A stretch of DNA of 64,000 nucleotides from Hyphomicrobiaceae bacterium. GTDB taxonomy: Bacteria; Pseudomonadota; Alphaproteobacteria; Rhizobiales; Hyphomicrobiaceae. The DNA lies in contig JAEUMD010000001.1 in assembly GCA_016793635.1 (NCBI GenBank), positions 62,001 to 126,000 of the forward strand, written 5' to 3'. Shown here piece by piece: positions 51,125 to 60,196 of the stretch. The notes beneath the pieces are model-generated. The model ran no database searches, was not told the DNA's origin, and was given only the letters and a program-made list of their open reading frames with translations. Each line of letters starts with the position of its first letter. Position 1 is the first letter of the stretch. The translations under genes were made by a program, and so were the position numbers.

Positions 51125-51352
51125 ATGGCTGACAAAGTTCTCGACGCCAAGGGCCTCAACTGCCCGCTGCCGATCCTGAAGGCCAAGAAGGCCATTCTCG
51201 AGGTGCCGAAGGACGGCACGCTCGAGGTGCTCTCGACCGACGCAGGCTCGGTTGCCGACTTCGCCGCCTTCTGCCGTACAACCGGCAACACCATGCTCGA
51301 ATCGACGGAGGCCGGTGGCGTCTATCGCTTCATCATCAAGCACACCGCCTGA
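51125..51352 (+). CDS. tusA: TusA-family sulfur carrier protein
   Basis: Small cytoplasmic sulfur carrier that hands persulfide sulfur to acceptors. The 75-residue protein shows the TusA motif with carrier Cys13 in LNCPLPILKAKKAI (CPxP) and a two-strand/helix ending YRFIIKHT. AGGAAGGACC precedes the ATG. Together with the DsrE-family gene 152 bp upstream it forms a sulfur-relay pair found in dsr and sHdr sulfur oxidisers; general tRNA thiolation use is possible but the company favours sulfur oxidation. A hairpin follows the gene. Confidence 0.93.
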   Translation: MADKVLDAKGLNCPLPILKAKKAILEVPKDGTLEVLSTDAGSVADFAAFCRTTGNTMLESTEAGGVYRFIIKHTA

Positions 51353-51439
51353 TGCTTGTCAGAGGTGTTGCGGCCGAATGCAACACTTGGCGACTGTTTT
51401 GTGACTAAACAGCCGCACTCATCCCGAGATCATACGAGG

Positions 51440-51472
51440 GCCGCTCCCGAACCCGGGGGCGGCTCTTGTGTT
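51440..51472 (+). terminator. Probable terminator after tusA
   Basis: Nine-base stem GCCGCTCCC / GGGGGCGGC (one G-T pair) at 51440-51448 and 51455-51463, six-base loop, followed by TCTTGTGTT. The T-run is weak but position and stem fit. Confidence 0.6.
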
Positions 51473-51602
51473 ATGCGAATTTTGCAGTGCTAATATTCGG
51501 CGATGCTAATGCCGGAAGCTCCGAGGATACGGAGGGGCGGCCATGCAACTCATTACCGATCCGGCCGTCTGCGCCAGGCCAGGATCTCCATTGGGGGGTA
51601 AA

Positions 51603-52967
51603 ATGATCTCATTCCGCACGTCGACGTCGCTGCTGGCGGTCGCCGCCACGGCTGTACTCGCGTTCTCCGCTCCGGCCTCGGCGACGGAGGGTTACTTCCA
51701 GAACGGCTATGGCGCGCGCTCCAAGGCACTCGCAGGTGCCGGCGTGGCCGACTCGCGCGATGCGACGGCCGGCTCGCTCAACCCGGCCGGTCTCGTCCAC
51801 GTTGGCGACGAACTCGATGTCGCCTTCTCCGTGTTCTCGCCGCGCCGTCAGTTTACCGGCACTGGTGCTCCCAACGGTTTCGACTTCACCGCTTTCGGCG
51901 AGCATGAAAGCGGCCGGGATTACTTCTTCCTGCCGAATCTTGCCTGGAGCACCCGCTCGTTCAAGAACCCCCTGTTTGACGTGATGGCGTTCACGATGGT
52001 CGGCAACGGAGGTATGAACACCTCATATCCGACGTTCCCTCGCCCGGCTCCTGATTGCTTTGGCGGCGGCGGTGCAGGCGCGTTCTGCGCTGGCGCAGGC
52101 GGCGTCAACATGATGCAGATCTTCATGAGCCTGGCCTTCGCCAAACAGATCACGCCGGGCATCTCGATCGGTGTGGCTCCCATCTTTGCCCTTCAGTCTA
52201 TGGATCTGCGCGGTCTCGAGCCCTTCGCACAGTTCTCCGTGGATCCGGCCAATGTGTCCGGCAGCCGGAACGATTGGTCTATGGGCGGAGGCGTCCGCGC
52301 CGGTATCGAAATTTCGCCAATGTCGAATGTGCGGATTGGCGTTTCGGGAACTACGCCGATTTGGATGCAGGACTTCGAGAAGTACAGTGGTGTGTTTGCC
52401 GAGGGCGGCGGGTTCGATATTCCTGCTTCGATCCAGGCTGGTATCGCGGTTGACGTTTCGCGTCAGCTGACCCTTATGCTCGACTGGCGCTACATCTGGT
52501 ACTCGGGTGTCGACTCGATTTCCAATCCGTCGACCAACCTTTTTGGTTGCCCGTCGCCACTCAACGGGTTCGTGGGCAATCCAGCGAACTGCCTCGGTGG
52601 CTCTAATGGACCCGGATTCGGTTGGAGCGACATCAACGTTATCAAGGTCGCTGCTGAATACCGCGCCAACGACAAGCTGACGCTGCGCGCCGGATATGCG
52701 TGGAACGAGCAGCCGATCTCTTCGCGTGATGTGACGTTCAACGTTCTGGCTCCGGCTGTTACACAGCACCACATCACCGGCGGTTTCGCCTACGACATCG
52801 GCAACGGCTATACTCTCGAAATGGCGGCCATGTTCGCTCCGAACACCAGCGTCACTGGACCCGAACTGTCCAACCCCGGACATACGGTCGAGATCGAGAT
52901 GTGGCAGTTCGATATTACGGCTGGCGTGAAGTACAAGTGGGACGAGCCTTCGGCACCGCTGAAGTAA
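51603..52967 (+). CDS. OmpP1/FadL/TodX-family outer-membrane channel
   Basis: A 454-residue outer-membrane transporter of hydrophobic compounds. The ATG at 51603 (GGGGGG upstream) gives a signal peptide LLAVAATAVLAFSAPASATEG. The family N-terminus follows, GYFQNGYGARSKALAGAGVADSRDATAGSLNPAGL, read as GYFQNGYGARSKALAGAG then NPAGL, which is the FadL hatch. Long beta-strands fill the rest, ending AGVKYKWD. Extracellular-loop cysteines (CFGGGGAGAFCAG, GCPSP, NCLGG) are unusual. It is downstream of tusA but behind a terminator, so probably a separate transcript. Its substrate could be fatty acids, aromatics or hydrophobic sulfur. Confidence 0.88.
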   Translation: MISFRTSTSLLAVAATAVLAFSAPASATEGYFQNGYGARSKALAGAGVADSRDATAGSLNPAGLVHVGDELDVAFSVFSPRRQFTGTGAPNGFDFTAFGEHESGRDYFFLPNLAWSTRSFKNPLFDVMAFTMVGNGGMNTSYPTFPRPAPDCFGGGGAGAFCAGAGGVNMMQIFMSLAFAKQITPGISIGVAPIFALQSMDLRGLEPFAQFSVDPANVSGSRNDWSMGGGVRAGIEISPMSNVRIGVSGTTPIWMQDFEKYSGVFAEGGGFDIPASIQAGIAVDVSRQLTLMLDWRYIWYSGVDSISNPSTNLFGCPSPLNGFVGNPANCLGGSNGPGFGWSDINVIKVAAEYRANDKLTLRAGYAWNEQPISSRDVTFNVLAPAVTQHHITGGFAYDIGNGYTLEMAAMFAPNTSVTGPELSNPGHTVEIEMWQFDITAGVKYKWDEPSAPLK

Positions 52968-53030
52968 GCGGGGTGCCACACGGCCCTTGCCAGGCGCTTC
53001 GGCGGCCGGCTGTTGCCAAGCTAGAAAGAG

Positions 53031-53060
53031 AAACGCCCGCGGGTCCGCCGCGGGCGTTTT
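53031..53060 (+). terminator. Rho-independent terminator after the FadL-type gene
   Basis: Perfect 11-bp stem AAACGCCCGCG / CGCGGGCGTTT (53031-53041, 53049-53059), seven-base loop, then T. It ends the sulfur-associated region on the right. Confidence 0.85.
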
Positions 53061-53326
53061 GCTTCCGGGCCTTGTTCCGCGGCGCGTCAGTGTTGTTCCG
53101 ATCGTCCGGACAAGGGGTAGGCCCGTGGGGCAGGCACGTTGTGCGGTGCAAGCCAGGCCGCGCACGGACGATCGCAACGCGAACCCGTCCACGGTTCTGG
53201 CCACCGGCCCGCTAATGGCCTATAAGCCCGCGCTAAAGCGCGTTAAACTTGATCGATTGAACGACCCCCCGGGCTTTCTCGCCCGCTGGGCGCCGTTCCA
53301 GTGCTGCGTTGAACGGAGAACATGAC

Positions 53327-54721
53327 ATGGCGGCCTCCTGGTCCCCCGAGAGCTGGCGTTCCAAGCCCATCGTCCAGGTGCCCGACTACCCCGACGCGGC
53401 GGCGCTCGCCTCCGTCGAGGAGAAGCTCGCGACCTTCCCGCCGCTCGTTTTCTACAACGAGGTTGCACGCCTCAGGGAGAAGCTTGCCGAGACCGCGGCC
53501 GGTCGCGGATTCATGTTCCAGGGCGGTGACTGCGCCGAGAGCTTCAAGGAGCACGGGCCGGACAACATCTCGAGCTACTTCCGCGTGTTCCTCCAGAGCG
53601 CGCTCGTGATGACGTTCGCCGGCGGTCTTCCCATCGTGAAGATCGGCCGCATCGCCGGTCAGTTCGCCAAGCCGCGCTCCTCGTCGGTCGAGAAGCAGGA
53701 CGGCGTGGAGCTGCCGAGCTACCGCGGCGACATCATCAACGGCGCCGAGTTCACGGCCGAAGCGCGCATACCCGACCCGCAGCGCATGCTGCAGGCGTAC
53801 CGCCAGTCGGCGGCGACGCTGAACTTCCTGCGCGCGTTCCTCCAGGGCGGCTACGCGAGCCTGGAGAACGTGCATCGCTGGGCGCTGGGCTTCCTCAACG
53901 GCAAGCCGATCGAGGCGAAGTACGACGAGCTCGCCGACGAGATCGAGCGCACGCGCGAGATTTTGAAGGCGATGGGCGTCGACGAGCGCAACACGCGCCC
54001 GCTGCAGACCACCGACTTCTACACGAGCCACGAGGCGCTGCTGCTTCCCTACGAGCAGGCACTGACGCGGCGCGACGGGCTGATGGAGTCCGGGCACGTG
54101 TTCGCGACCTCGGCGCATTTCCTCTGGGTCGGCGATCGCACGCGCCAGCCGGACCATGCGCATATCGAGTACCTGCGCGGCATCTACAATCCAATCGGGC
54201 TGAAATGCGGCCCCTCGCTCGAGCCCGACGGGCTGATGCGCCTGATCGACCTGCTCGATCCGGCGAACGAGCCGGGTCGCCTGACGCTCATCGGCCGCTT
54301 CGGCTCCGACAAGATCGAGAAGCACCTGCCGAAGCTGATGCGCGCGGTGAAGCGCGAAGGCCGCAACGTCATCTGGATGTGCGATCCGATGCACGGCAAC
54401 ACGATCACGGCCTCGACGGGCGAGAAGACGCGGCCGCTCGGGCGTGTGCGCGACGAGATCGAGCGCTTCTTCGACATCGCCCAGGCGGAAGGCGTGCATC
54501 CGGGCGGCGTGCATCTGGAGATGACGGGGCAGAACGTCACCGAGTGCACCGGCGGCGCAGCGAAGATCGTCGATACGGATCTCTCGCAGCGCTACGAGAC
54601 GCTGTGCGACCCGCGCCTCAACGCCGAGCAGTCGCTCGAGATCGCTTTCATGGTGGCCGAGCGCCTTAAGGGACTGCGCGCGGCGCGCACGGCTCCGCTC
54701 GCCGCCACGGCTTCGGCATGA
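53327..54721 (+). CDS. Class II 3-deoxy-7-phosphoheptulonate synthase
   Basis: DAHP synthase of the plant-like class II type, first enzyme of the shikimate pathway (phosphoenolpyruvate plus erythrose 4-phosphate). The 464-residue protein has FMFQGGDCAESFKEH (about 62-76), the metal/substrate cysteine in this motif, GRIAGQFAKPRS, EALLLPYEQALTR, IGLKCGPSL and the metal histidine and acidic residues in MCDPMHGNT and GGVHLEMTGQNVTECTGG. Start chosen for GGAG nine bases upstream. Length is standard. It appears monocistronic, with a hairpin terminator right after the stop. Confidence 0.95.
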   Translation: MAASWSPESWRSKPIVQVPDYPDAAALASVEEKLATFPPLVFYNEVARLREKLAETAAGRGFMFQGGDCAESFKEHGPDNISSYFRVFLQSALVMTFAGGLPIVKIGRIAGQFAKPRSSSVEKQDGVELPSYRGDIINGAEFTAEARIPDPQRMLQAYRQSAATLNFLRAFLQGGYASLENVHRWALGFLNGKPIEAKYDELADEIERTREILKAMGVDERNTRPLQTTDFYTSHEALLLPYEQALTRRDGLMESGHVFATSAHFLWVGDRTRQPDHAHIEYLRGIYNPIGLKCGPSLEPDGLMRLIDLLDPANEPGRLTLIGRFGSDKIEKHLPKLMRAVKREGRNVIWMCDPMHGNTITASTGEKTRPLGRVRDEIERFFDIAQAEGVHPGGVHLEMTGQNVTECTGGAAKIVDTDLSQRYETLCDPRLNAEQSLEIAFMVAERLKGLRAARTAPLAATASA

Positions 54722-54741
54722 TCGTGAGCTAGCGAATGGAC

Positions 54742-54780
54742 GAAGCCGGCGCCGCGAGCCCGCGGCCCGGCTTCTTCGTT
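54742..54780 (+). terminator. Probable terminator after DAHP synthase
   Basis: Stem GAAGCCGGCGCCGCG / CGCGGCCCGGCTTC (54742-54756, 54761-54774; one bulge) with an AGCC loop and a tail TTCGTT. Confidence 0.6.
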
Positions 54781-54859
54781 CCTAAGATGCGATGCGATGG
54801 CCTGCCGCTCGGCACCTTCGCCACGAACCGCCGACCAGCACCCGAGCCATAGTGTGCCG

Positions 54860-56266
54860 ATGCAAGCCCCGGAAAGCCAAGCCCCGATCGAATGGTACGT
54901 CCTTCGCGGTGAGCAGCAGAGCGGGCCCTATCCCGACGACGTGGTGATCGAGGCCTACGCGGGCGGCCACTTCGAGCCGGGTGATCTGGTCTGGCGCGAG
55001 GGCTTCGCGGAGTGGCGTCCGGCGGATGCCGTACTTGGCGGCGGCCGTGCCGGGGGCGGTCAGCCGACAAATGCCGGCGTGGCGGAGGCATCCGCCTCGG
55101 CGGCGTCAGGTGCGTCGTCATCTGCCGCATCGACATCTGCCGAGAAGCAATCCGAAGGCGGGGTGGGGGAGGGCGAGGACGCGCTCGCCTCCGCCGTCGC
55201 TTCCGCCGTCGAACGCATCGCGCGTGGCGTTGCAGAAGGTGCCGCCGCCGCCGCCGAGCCCGTCGCCGCCGCCGCTAGCGTGGCTGTTGCCGAAGCGGCT
55301 TCCGCGGTTCATGCCGTCGCCGCGCCGGACGCCGTCGGCCCCACACCCGCCGCCGAGATCCAGGCGTTCGCGTCGCTCGAACAGGGGCACGGGCGCGCCG
55401 CGCCGCGTGCAACCGCGCCGGCGGGCACGCCGCTGTGGCCGATGCCGATCGAGGACTTTCTATCTGGTCCCTATCTCCAGCGCGCTGACGTGGTGCTGAC
55501 GCGCAAGAACCGCGATCTCAAGTCGTGGCTCATCCGCTGGGCGACGAAAGGCAGCTTCAGCCATGCCGCGCTGGTTTTTCTGGTGCCGCACCTCGAGAGG
55601 GGCTTCAACAATTCTTTCGTTATCGAAAGCGCGTCGGGCGGCGTCGATCTCACCAACTTCCGCGACTATGTGAGCGACCGGCGCTCGGTCATCGGTATCA
55701 AGCGCCTCAACGTGCCGTGGTTCACCGACGAGGTGCAGTGCGCCGTGCGGGGGCGCATGCTCAACTCGATCAAGTCGACCTACGACTACGCGACGATCAT
55801 CCGCCTCGCGCGCGAGCTGTTGGCCGACGTGGCGTTCGGCATCAAAGCGCGCGTCTACGGTCCGTCGAAGGCGATAGCGCGCACGCACGAGCGGCGCATC
55901 CAGCCGCCGAACAAGTTCATCTGCTCCGGCCTCGTGCAGCTCGGCTTCATCCATTCGCTGCTCGACCTCGCCGCCGAGAAGCGCCTGCCGCCCGAGTTCC
56001 TCTCCGACATCGTTTTCCGCGAGGAGCTGCGCGAGTTCCTGCCCGAGGACTGGAGCCAGTTCACGGCCGACGAGCAGGACGAGATTCTGTGGGAGTTCGC
56101 GACCGGATTTGCCGATCTGCTCGAGGCGGTGACACCGGAGGACCTCGCAACCTCTCCGAAGCTCGAATGGGTTTACGTCGTCAAGCGCGGCCTCGTCTAT
56201 CAGGCCCATTCCGACGAGCAGGCGCGCGAGCTGCTGGTGTGGAAGCCGAAGAAGCGAAAGGCGTGA
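54860..56266 (+). CDS. GYF_2-domain protein with C-terminal papain-like (YiiX/NlpC-type) domain
   Basis: A 468-residue protein with three parts. Residues about 12-60 form a GYF_2 domain (WYVLRGEQQSGPYPDD, DLVWREGFAEWRPA). About 65-195 is an Ala/Ser/Val-rich low-complexity linker. The C-terminal part resembles permuted papain-fold peptidases of the YiiX group: a start VLTRKNRDLKSWLIRWAT, the histidine in SFSHAALVFLV and the cysteine in NKFICSGLVQLGF, the order expected of such enzymes. No signal peptide or membrane helix is seen. GYF_2 domains often join membrane or sorting systems; the substrate is unknown. Confidence 0.78.
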   Translation: MQAPESQAPIEWYVLRGEQQSGPYPDDVVIEAYAGGHFEPGDLVWREGFAEWRPADAVLGGGRAGGGQPTNAGVAEASASAASGASSSAASTSAEKQSEGGVGEGEDALASAVASAVERIARGVAEGAAAAAEPVAAAASVAVAEAASAVHAVAAPDAVGPTPAAEIQAFASLEQGHGRAAPRATAPAGTPLWPMPIEDFLSGPYLQRADVVLTRKNRDLKSWLIRWATKGSFSHAALVFLVPHLERGFNNSFVIESASGGVDLTNFRDYVSDRRSVIGIKRLNVPWFTDEVQCAVRGRMLNSIKSTYDYATIIRLARELLADVAFGIKARVYGPSKAIARTHERRIQPPNKFICSGLVQLGFIHSLLDLAAEKRLPPEFLSDIVFREELREFLPEDWSQFTADEQDEILWEFATGFADLLEAVTPEDLATSPKLEWVYVVKRGLVYQAHSDEQARELLVWKPKKRKA

Positions 56267-56376
56267 TCGCCACTCACTTGGCTTGACCGTGGGCTGTCGG
56301 CCAAACCCCTGCCGATTGCGCCCGTCGATGTTCCGCCGTACACGCATGAGCAGGCGCGCACGGTGAGGATCGCGGC

Positions 56377-58395
56377 ATGGTGGCAATCAGGAATAGTGAC
56401 GACCTTGCGCGATGGCTGCGAGCGAGGCCGGAAAGTCGTTTGGGTCCGGATGCCGTCGCCCTATCTTGCCGCTGCTTGCTTCGCGCCGTGCCGCAGTTGG
56501 CCGATCACATGAGCGTGTCCGAGGTCGTCGCCGTTAGCGTCTTTCGGGCGGCTGTGACGCTGCGGGTCGCGACGGTCTTTCCGAGGCAAACTCATGGGAT
56601 TGTCGGCAAGTACGAAGGCGCGGCAGTCCTGGCGGAAGAAGCGGGAGTCTATATTCGGCTTCTTCCGCTTCGCGAAGGCTCGGCGCCAACATTTGTGAAT
56701 GCAGCGACGTATCTCGGCGAATTGGCCACCTGTGCAGAAATGGCTGCGCAGACAGCGCAACTTGCGTTCGCTGGGGGAAAGGCGAGTGCCATCGTCCACC
56801 ATGCGGTCAAGTCGTGCGGGTTGCCTGCTTCGATCCTCGCGCGTTCGCTCGGTGCAGGCCATGCGACGGCGGCTCGAAGTGCATTCTGGAATGCGATATC
56901 TGCCGATGTTGCCGCCCTTGAACTTGGAATGCCGGTATCGACACTGGTCGCCAATAAGGCCATTTGGGTCGCGTCGAACGCGGGCAATAAGTCGGGAATT
57001 GGCCGTGTAACCACGCCGCCTCCGATCGCTGCATCATGGCAAAAATTGAAGACGGCCATGTTGGCCCTGGGGCAGGATTGGGAGCCATGGGTGGAGTGGT
57101 ACGAGGCAATCCAGTGGGGGCGGAAGCCTTTTCCAAAGTTGACTGAACGGGAAGGTGAAAGCCTGGAGGCGTCCCTAGCGTTCATTGGAGATGCGATGTG
57201 GAGGGCCGGCGCGTCGGAGGTCAACCGGGAGGTTAAGCGTCTCATAGCCGAGGCGCACGAACGCTCGGGGTCCACCGAGAATCCGGAGCAATACGACAAG
57301 CTTCCGAACCCCAAGCCATCCGGGCTGCGGCCCCAATGGGGAGAGGAACGATTGACGCTTCCCGGCGATGCCGCGTCAACCGACGTTCCGGACAAAGCTC
57401 TGCTGGATAAGCTGCTTTCACTAAAGGGCGAGATCGGCGACTTTGTCGAAGATGTCGAGGATGAGACCCGAAAGGCTGAGAAGGAAGGGCGCAATCTCAA
57501 TCTCGATACGCGACCGCTTTCGTACCTGCGGCGCACGGCTTCTCGCATTACGGACGAGCTTCCCCCGCAGCATGAGCTGTTCCGCATCTTCCACGCCGGC
57601 GACGCGCTGAAAAATTACGCCAAGGCGGTCGAGGCGGAGTGGCCTGACTTTCTGGCCGGGCGGTATCTGGCCATCTGCAACAACATCGCCCTTGCTGCCG
57701 ACAAGTCGGAAGACTGGCGAGCGATAAAGCGCGAGCACCTCGATGCGAAGCAAGCGGCCGAGGTGCCGAAGGTATCTTCCGGTCTAGCCGATCTCCTCGA
57801 ACAGGAGCCGGAGATCGTCGATCCGGCCATTGCTGCGGCCCTCAAGAGTGCGACCGACGATCTTGAAAGGGCGCTCGACGCCGCGGGTCGAACCGACACC
57901 CTCGACGCCGCGACCGATGCCCTGGCGATCGATCTGCTGAACGGCACGGAGAACGTTCTCCAGAAGATCGCGGAAGCAGGGCTCTGGCTCTACAACTCCC
58001 GCATGGGCCGCGAGGTGAGGAAGGCCCCCGGCTATATCGCGGATGGGTTCTGCGAGCAGTTCCCCAAGGAGACAAAGCGGCTCGGTGGTCTGCTCGCAAA
58101 GTTGTCCGTCTGGGGGCCCGTCGCGGCGGGCGGTGGAGCGCTTGCCGGCAAGTTCGGCTGGCTCGCCCCGATCGTCCGCCTGTTCTCCAAGGATGCCCCT
58201 CAAATTTCGCCGGCTCCGCCAGCCAAGGACGACAAACCGCGGGTCAAAGAGGCGCGGGAAGAAGCGGCGGACGGATCTGGGACGGGCAAGGTCAAGCCCA
58301 AGGCGGCTCCGCGAAAGCCGAACGCAGAAAAGCCGCCGGCCGGTCGCGGTCGGGCCGGGCGGGGGCGGACCGGTAGGCCCGCCAAACCCGAATGA
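56377..58395 (+). CDS. Unrecognised 672-residue protein
   Basis: No family recognised. The protein is mostly helical: residues 1-290 are Ala-rich soluble helices (SVSEVVAVSVFRAAVTLRVA, AAQTAQLAFAGGKASAIVHHAV), 300-345 is a Pro/Gly-rich linker, 355-600 is a second helical part rich in Glu/Asp/Arg (LLSLKGEIGDFVEDVEDE), then a hydrophobic stretch SVWGPVAAGGGALAGKFGWLAPIVRLF (about 595-625) that could be a membrane or hairpin segment, and the last 45 residues are a Lys/Arg/Pro tail. Starts GTG/ATG near 56377. Lower GC than its neighbours in several stretches and no operon partner, which hints at acquired origin. Confidence 0.6.
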   Translation: MVAIRNSDDLARWLRARPESRLGPDAVALSCRCLLRAVPQLADHMSVSEVVAVSVFRAAVTLRVATVFPRQTHGIVGKYEGAAVLAEEAGVYIRLLPLREGSAPTFVNAATYLGELATCAEMAAQTAQLAFAGGKASAIVHHAVKSCGLPASILARSLGAGHATAARSAFWNAISADVAALELGMPVSTLVANKAIWVASNAGNKSGIGRVTTPPPIAASWQKLKTAMLALGQDWEPWVEWYEAIQWGRKPFPKLTEREGESLEASLAFIGDAMWRAGASEVNREVKRLIAEAHERSGSTENPEQYDKLPNPKPSGLRPQWGEERLTLPGDAASTDVPDKALLDKLLSLKGEIGDFVEDVEDETRKAEKEGRNLNLDTRPLSYLRRTASRITDELPPQHELFRIFHAGDALKNYAKAVEAEWPDFLAGRYLAICNNIALAADKSEDWRAIKREHLDAKQAAEVPKVSSGLADLLEQEPEIVDPAIAAALKSATDDLERALDAAGRTDTLDAATDALAIDLLNGTENVLQKIAEAGLWLYNSRMGREVRKAPGYIADGFCEQFPKETKRLGGLLAKLSVWGPVAAGGGALAGKFGWLAPIVRLFSKDAPQISPAPPAKDDKPRVKEAREEAADGSGTGKVKPKAAPRKPNAEKPPAGRGRAGRGRTGRPAKPE

Positions 58396-58441
58396 GGAAG
58401 CCGTTGCACCCGCGCGGTCTCCCCGCATAGTCTCCGCCGCC

Positions 58442-60196
58442 ATGAACACATCGAACCGCACCACTCGTCTCCGAATCGCACTCGCCCAGTTGAACCCGAC
58501 CGTCGGGGCGCTGGAGGCGAACGCGCGAAAAGCCCTCGAAGCGCACGCGGAGGCGCGCCGCATGGGCGCCGATCTCGTCGTGCTGCCGGAGCTCTTCATC
58601 ACTGGCTATCCGCCCGAGGACCTCGTGCTGAAGCCTGCGTTCCAGCATGCGGCGAAGGCGCGCGTGGTACGGCTCGCGGCCGAGCTCGGCAGCGATGGAC
58701 CGGCGATGCTCATCGGCACCGTCTGGCCCGACGGCGGCAAAGTCTATAACGCCGTGGCGATGATCGAGGGGGGGCGGGTGACGGCCGTGCGCTACAAGGT
58801 CGATCTGCCGAACTATGGCGTGTTCGACGAGAAGCGCGTGTTCGCCGCTGGGCCGCTGCCCGGACCCATTCCCTTCAAGGGGGTGCGCCTGGGTGTGCCG
58901 ATCTGCGAGGACATCTGGAAGGACGAGGTGACGGAGTGCCTCGAGGAGTGCGGCGCCGAGATGCTTCTGGTGCCGAACGGATCGCCCTACGATTGGCGCA
59001 AGCGCGACGTGCGGTTGAACGTCGCCGTCGCCCGCGTCACCGAAACGGGATTGCCGCTCGCCTACGTCAATCAGGTTGGCGGACAGGACGAACTGGTGTT
59101 CGACGGCGGCACGTTCGTACTGAATGCCGACCGCTCGCTCGCGCTGCAGATGGCGCAATGGCGCGAGGGCATCGTGCTCACCGAATGGTCCCGCGATGAC
59201 GACGGCTGGGTCTGCGCCCGCGGGGAGTGTGCTCCGCTGCTCGAAGGTAGCGCCGCCGCCTATCATGCCTGCGTGCTCGGCGTGCGCGATTACGTCAACA
59301 AGAACGGCTTTCCCGGTGTCGTTCTCGGCCTGTCGGGTGGCGTCGATTCTGCGCTCGTCGCGGCGATGTCGGTCGATGCGCTCGGAGCCGATCGCGTGCA
59401 CGCCGTCATGCTGCCGTACCGCTATACGTCGGACGAGAGCAAGACCGACGCCGAAGCCTGCGCGCGAGCGCTTGGCATCCGTTACGATATCGTGCCCATC
59501 GGCGGTCCTGTCGAAGCGTTCAATGCGGCACTCGCAGGGTTGTTCGCCGGCCGCGAGAGCGATGTCACGGAGGAGAACGTGCAGAGCCGCGCACGCGGTG
59601 TGATCCTGATGGCGATCTCCAACAAGTTCGGCGCGATGGTCGTTACCACCGGCAACAAGTCCGAGATGTCGGTCGGATATGCGACGCTCTACGGCGATAT
59701 GAACGGCGGCTACAACCCTGTGAAGGATCTCTACAAGACGGAGGTTTATCGCCTCGCGCATTGGCGCAATGCGCACGTGCCGCAGGGAGGTCGAGGGCCT
59801 TCTGGCGAGGTGATCCCGTCGAACATTCTGACGCGCGCGCCGTCTGCCGAGCTGCGCGAGAACCAGACCGATCAGGACAGCCTGCCGCCCTACGACGTTC
59901 TCGACGATATTCTCGGCTGCCTCGTCGAGCAGGAGATGAGTTTGCCGGAGATCGTCGCACGCGGACACGATGCCAAGATCGTGCAGCGCGTCGAGCGGCT
60001 TCTCTACGTTTCGGAGTACAAGCGCCGGCAGGCCGCACCCGGCGTCAAGATCTCGTCGCGCAACTTCGGCCGGGACCGCCGCTATCCGGTCACCAATCAC
60101 TTCCGCGAGAGTCTCGATGCACCAGCGCCCGGCGCCAGCGATGTCGCCGTGTCGGGCATCGCGATGCCACGCGCCGACGGCGGGGAGGCGATGTAA
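58442..60196 (+). CDS. nadE: Glutamine-dependent NAD+ synthase
   Basis: Final step of NAD synthesis: amidation of deamido-NAD with ammonia from glutamine. The 584-residue protein joins an N-terminal nitrilase-type glutaminase ([17 protein letters not shown] with the catalytic Glu; [16 protein letters not shown] with Lys; [11 protein letters not shown] with Cys) to a C-terminal synthetase domain with the P-loop [13 protein letters not shown] (about 300-312) and [19 protein letters not shown]. Start ATG at 58442; the preceding frame is read-through. Its stop codon overlaps the gltX start by one base (TAATG). Confidence 0.95.
   Translation: MNTSNRTTRLRIALAQLNPTVGALEANARKALEAHAEARRMGADLVVLPELFITGYPPEDLVLKPAFQHAAKARVVRLAAELGSDGPAMLIGTVWPDGGKVYNAVAMIEGGRVTAVRYKVDLPNYGVFDEKRVFAAGPLPGPIPFKGVRLGVPICEDIWKDEVTECLEECGAEMLLVPNGSPYDWRKRDVRLNVAVARVTETGLPLAYVNQVGGQDELVFDGGTFVLNADRSLALQMAQWREGIVLTEWSRDDDGWVCARGECAPLLEGSAAAYHACVLGVRDYVNKNGFPGVVLGLSGGVDSALVAAMSVDALGADRVHAVMLPYRYTSDESKTDAEACARALGIRYDIVPIGGPVEAFNAALAGLFAGRESDVTEENVQSRARGVILMAISNKFGAMVVTTGNKSEMSVGYATLYGDMNGGYNPVKDLYKTEVYRLAHWRNAHVPQGGRGPSGEVIPSNILTRAPSAELRENQTDQDSLPPYDVLDDILGCLVEQEMSLPEIVARGHDAKIVQRVERLLYVSEYKRRQAAPGVKISSRNFGRDRRYPVTNHFRESLDAPAPGASDVAVSGIAMPRADGGEAM

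Noticed and set aside
51603-52967. FadL-type gene as part of the dsrE3-tusA operon
   Set aside because: A hairpin at 51440-51463 and a 250-bp gap with its own ribosome site argue for a separate transcript.
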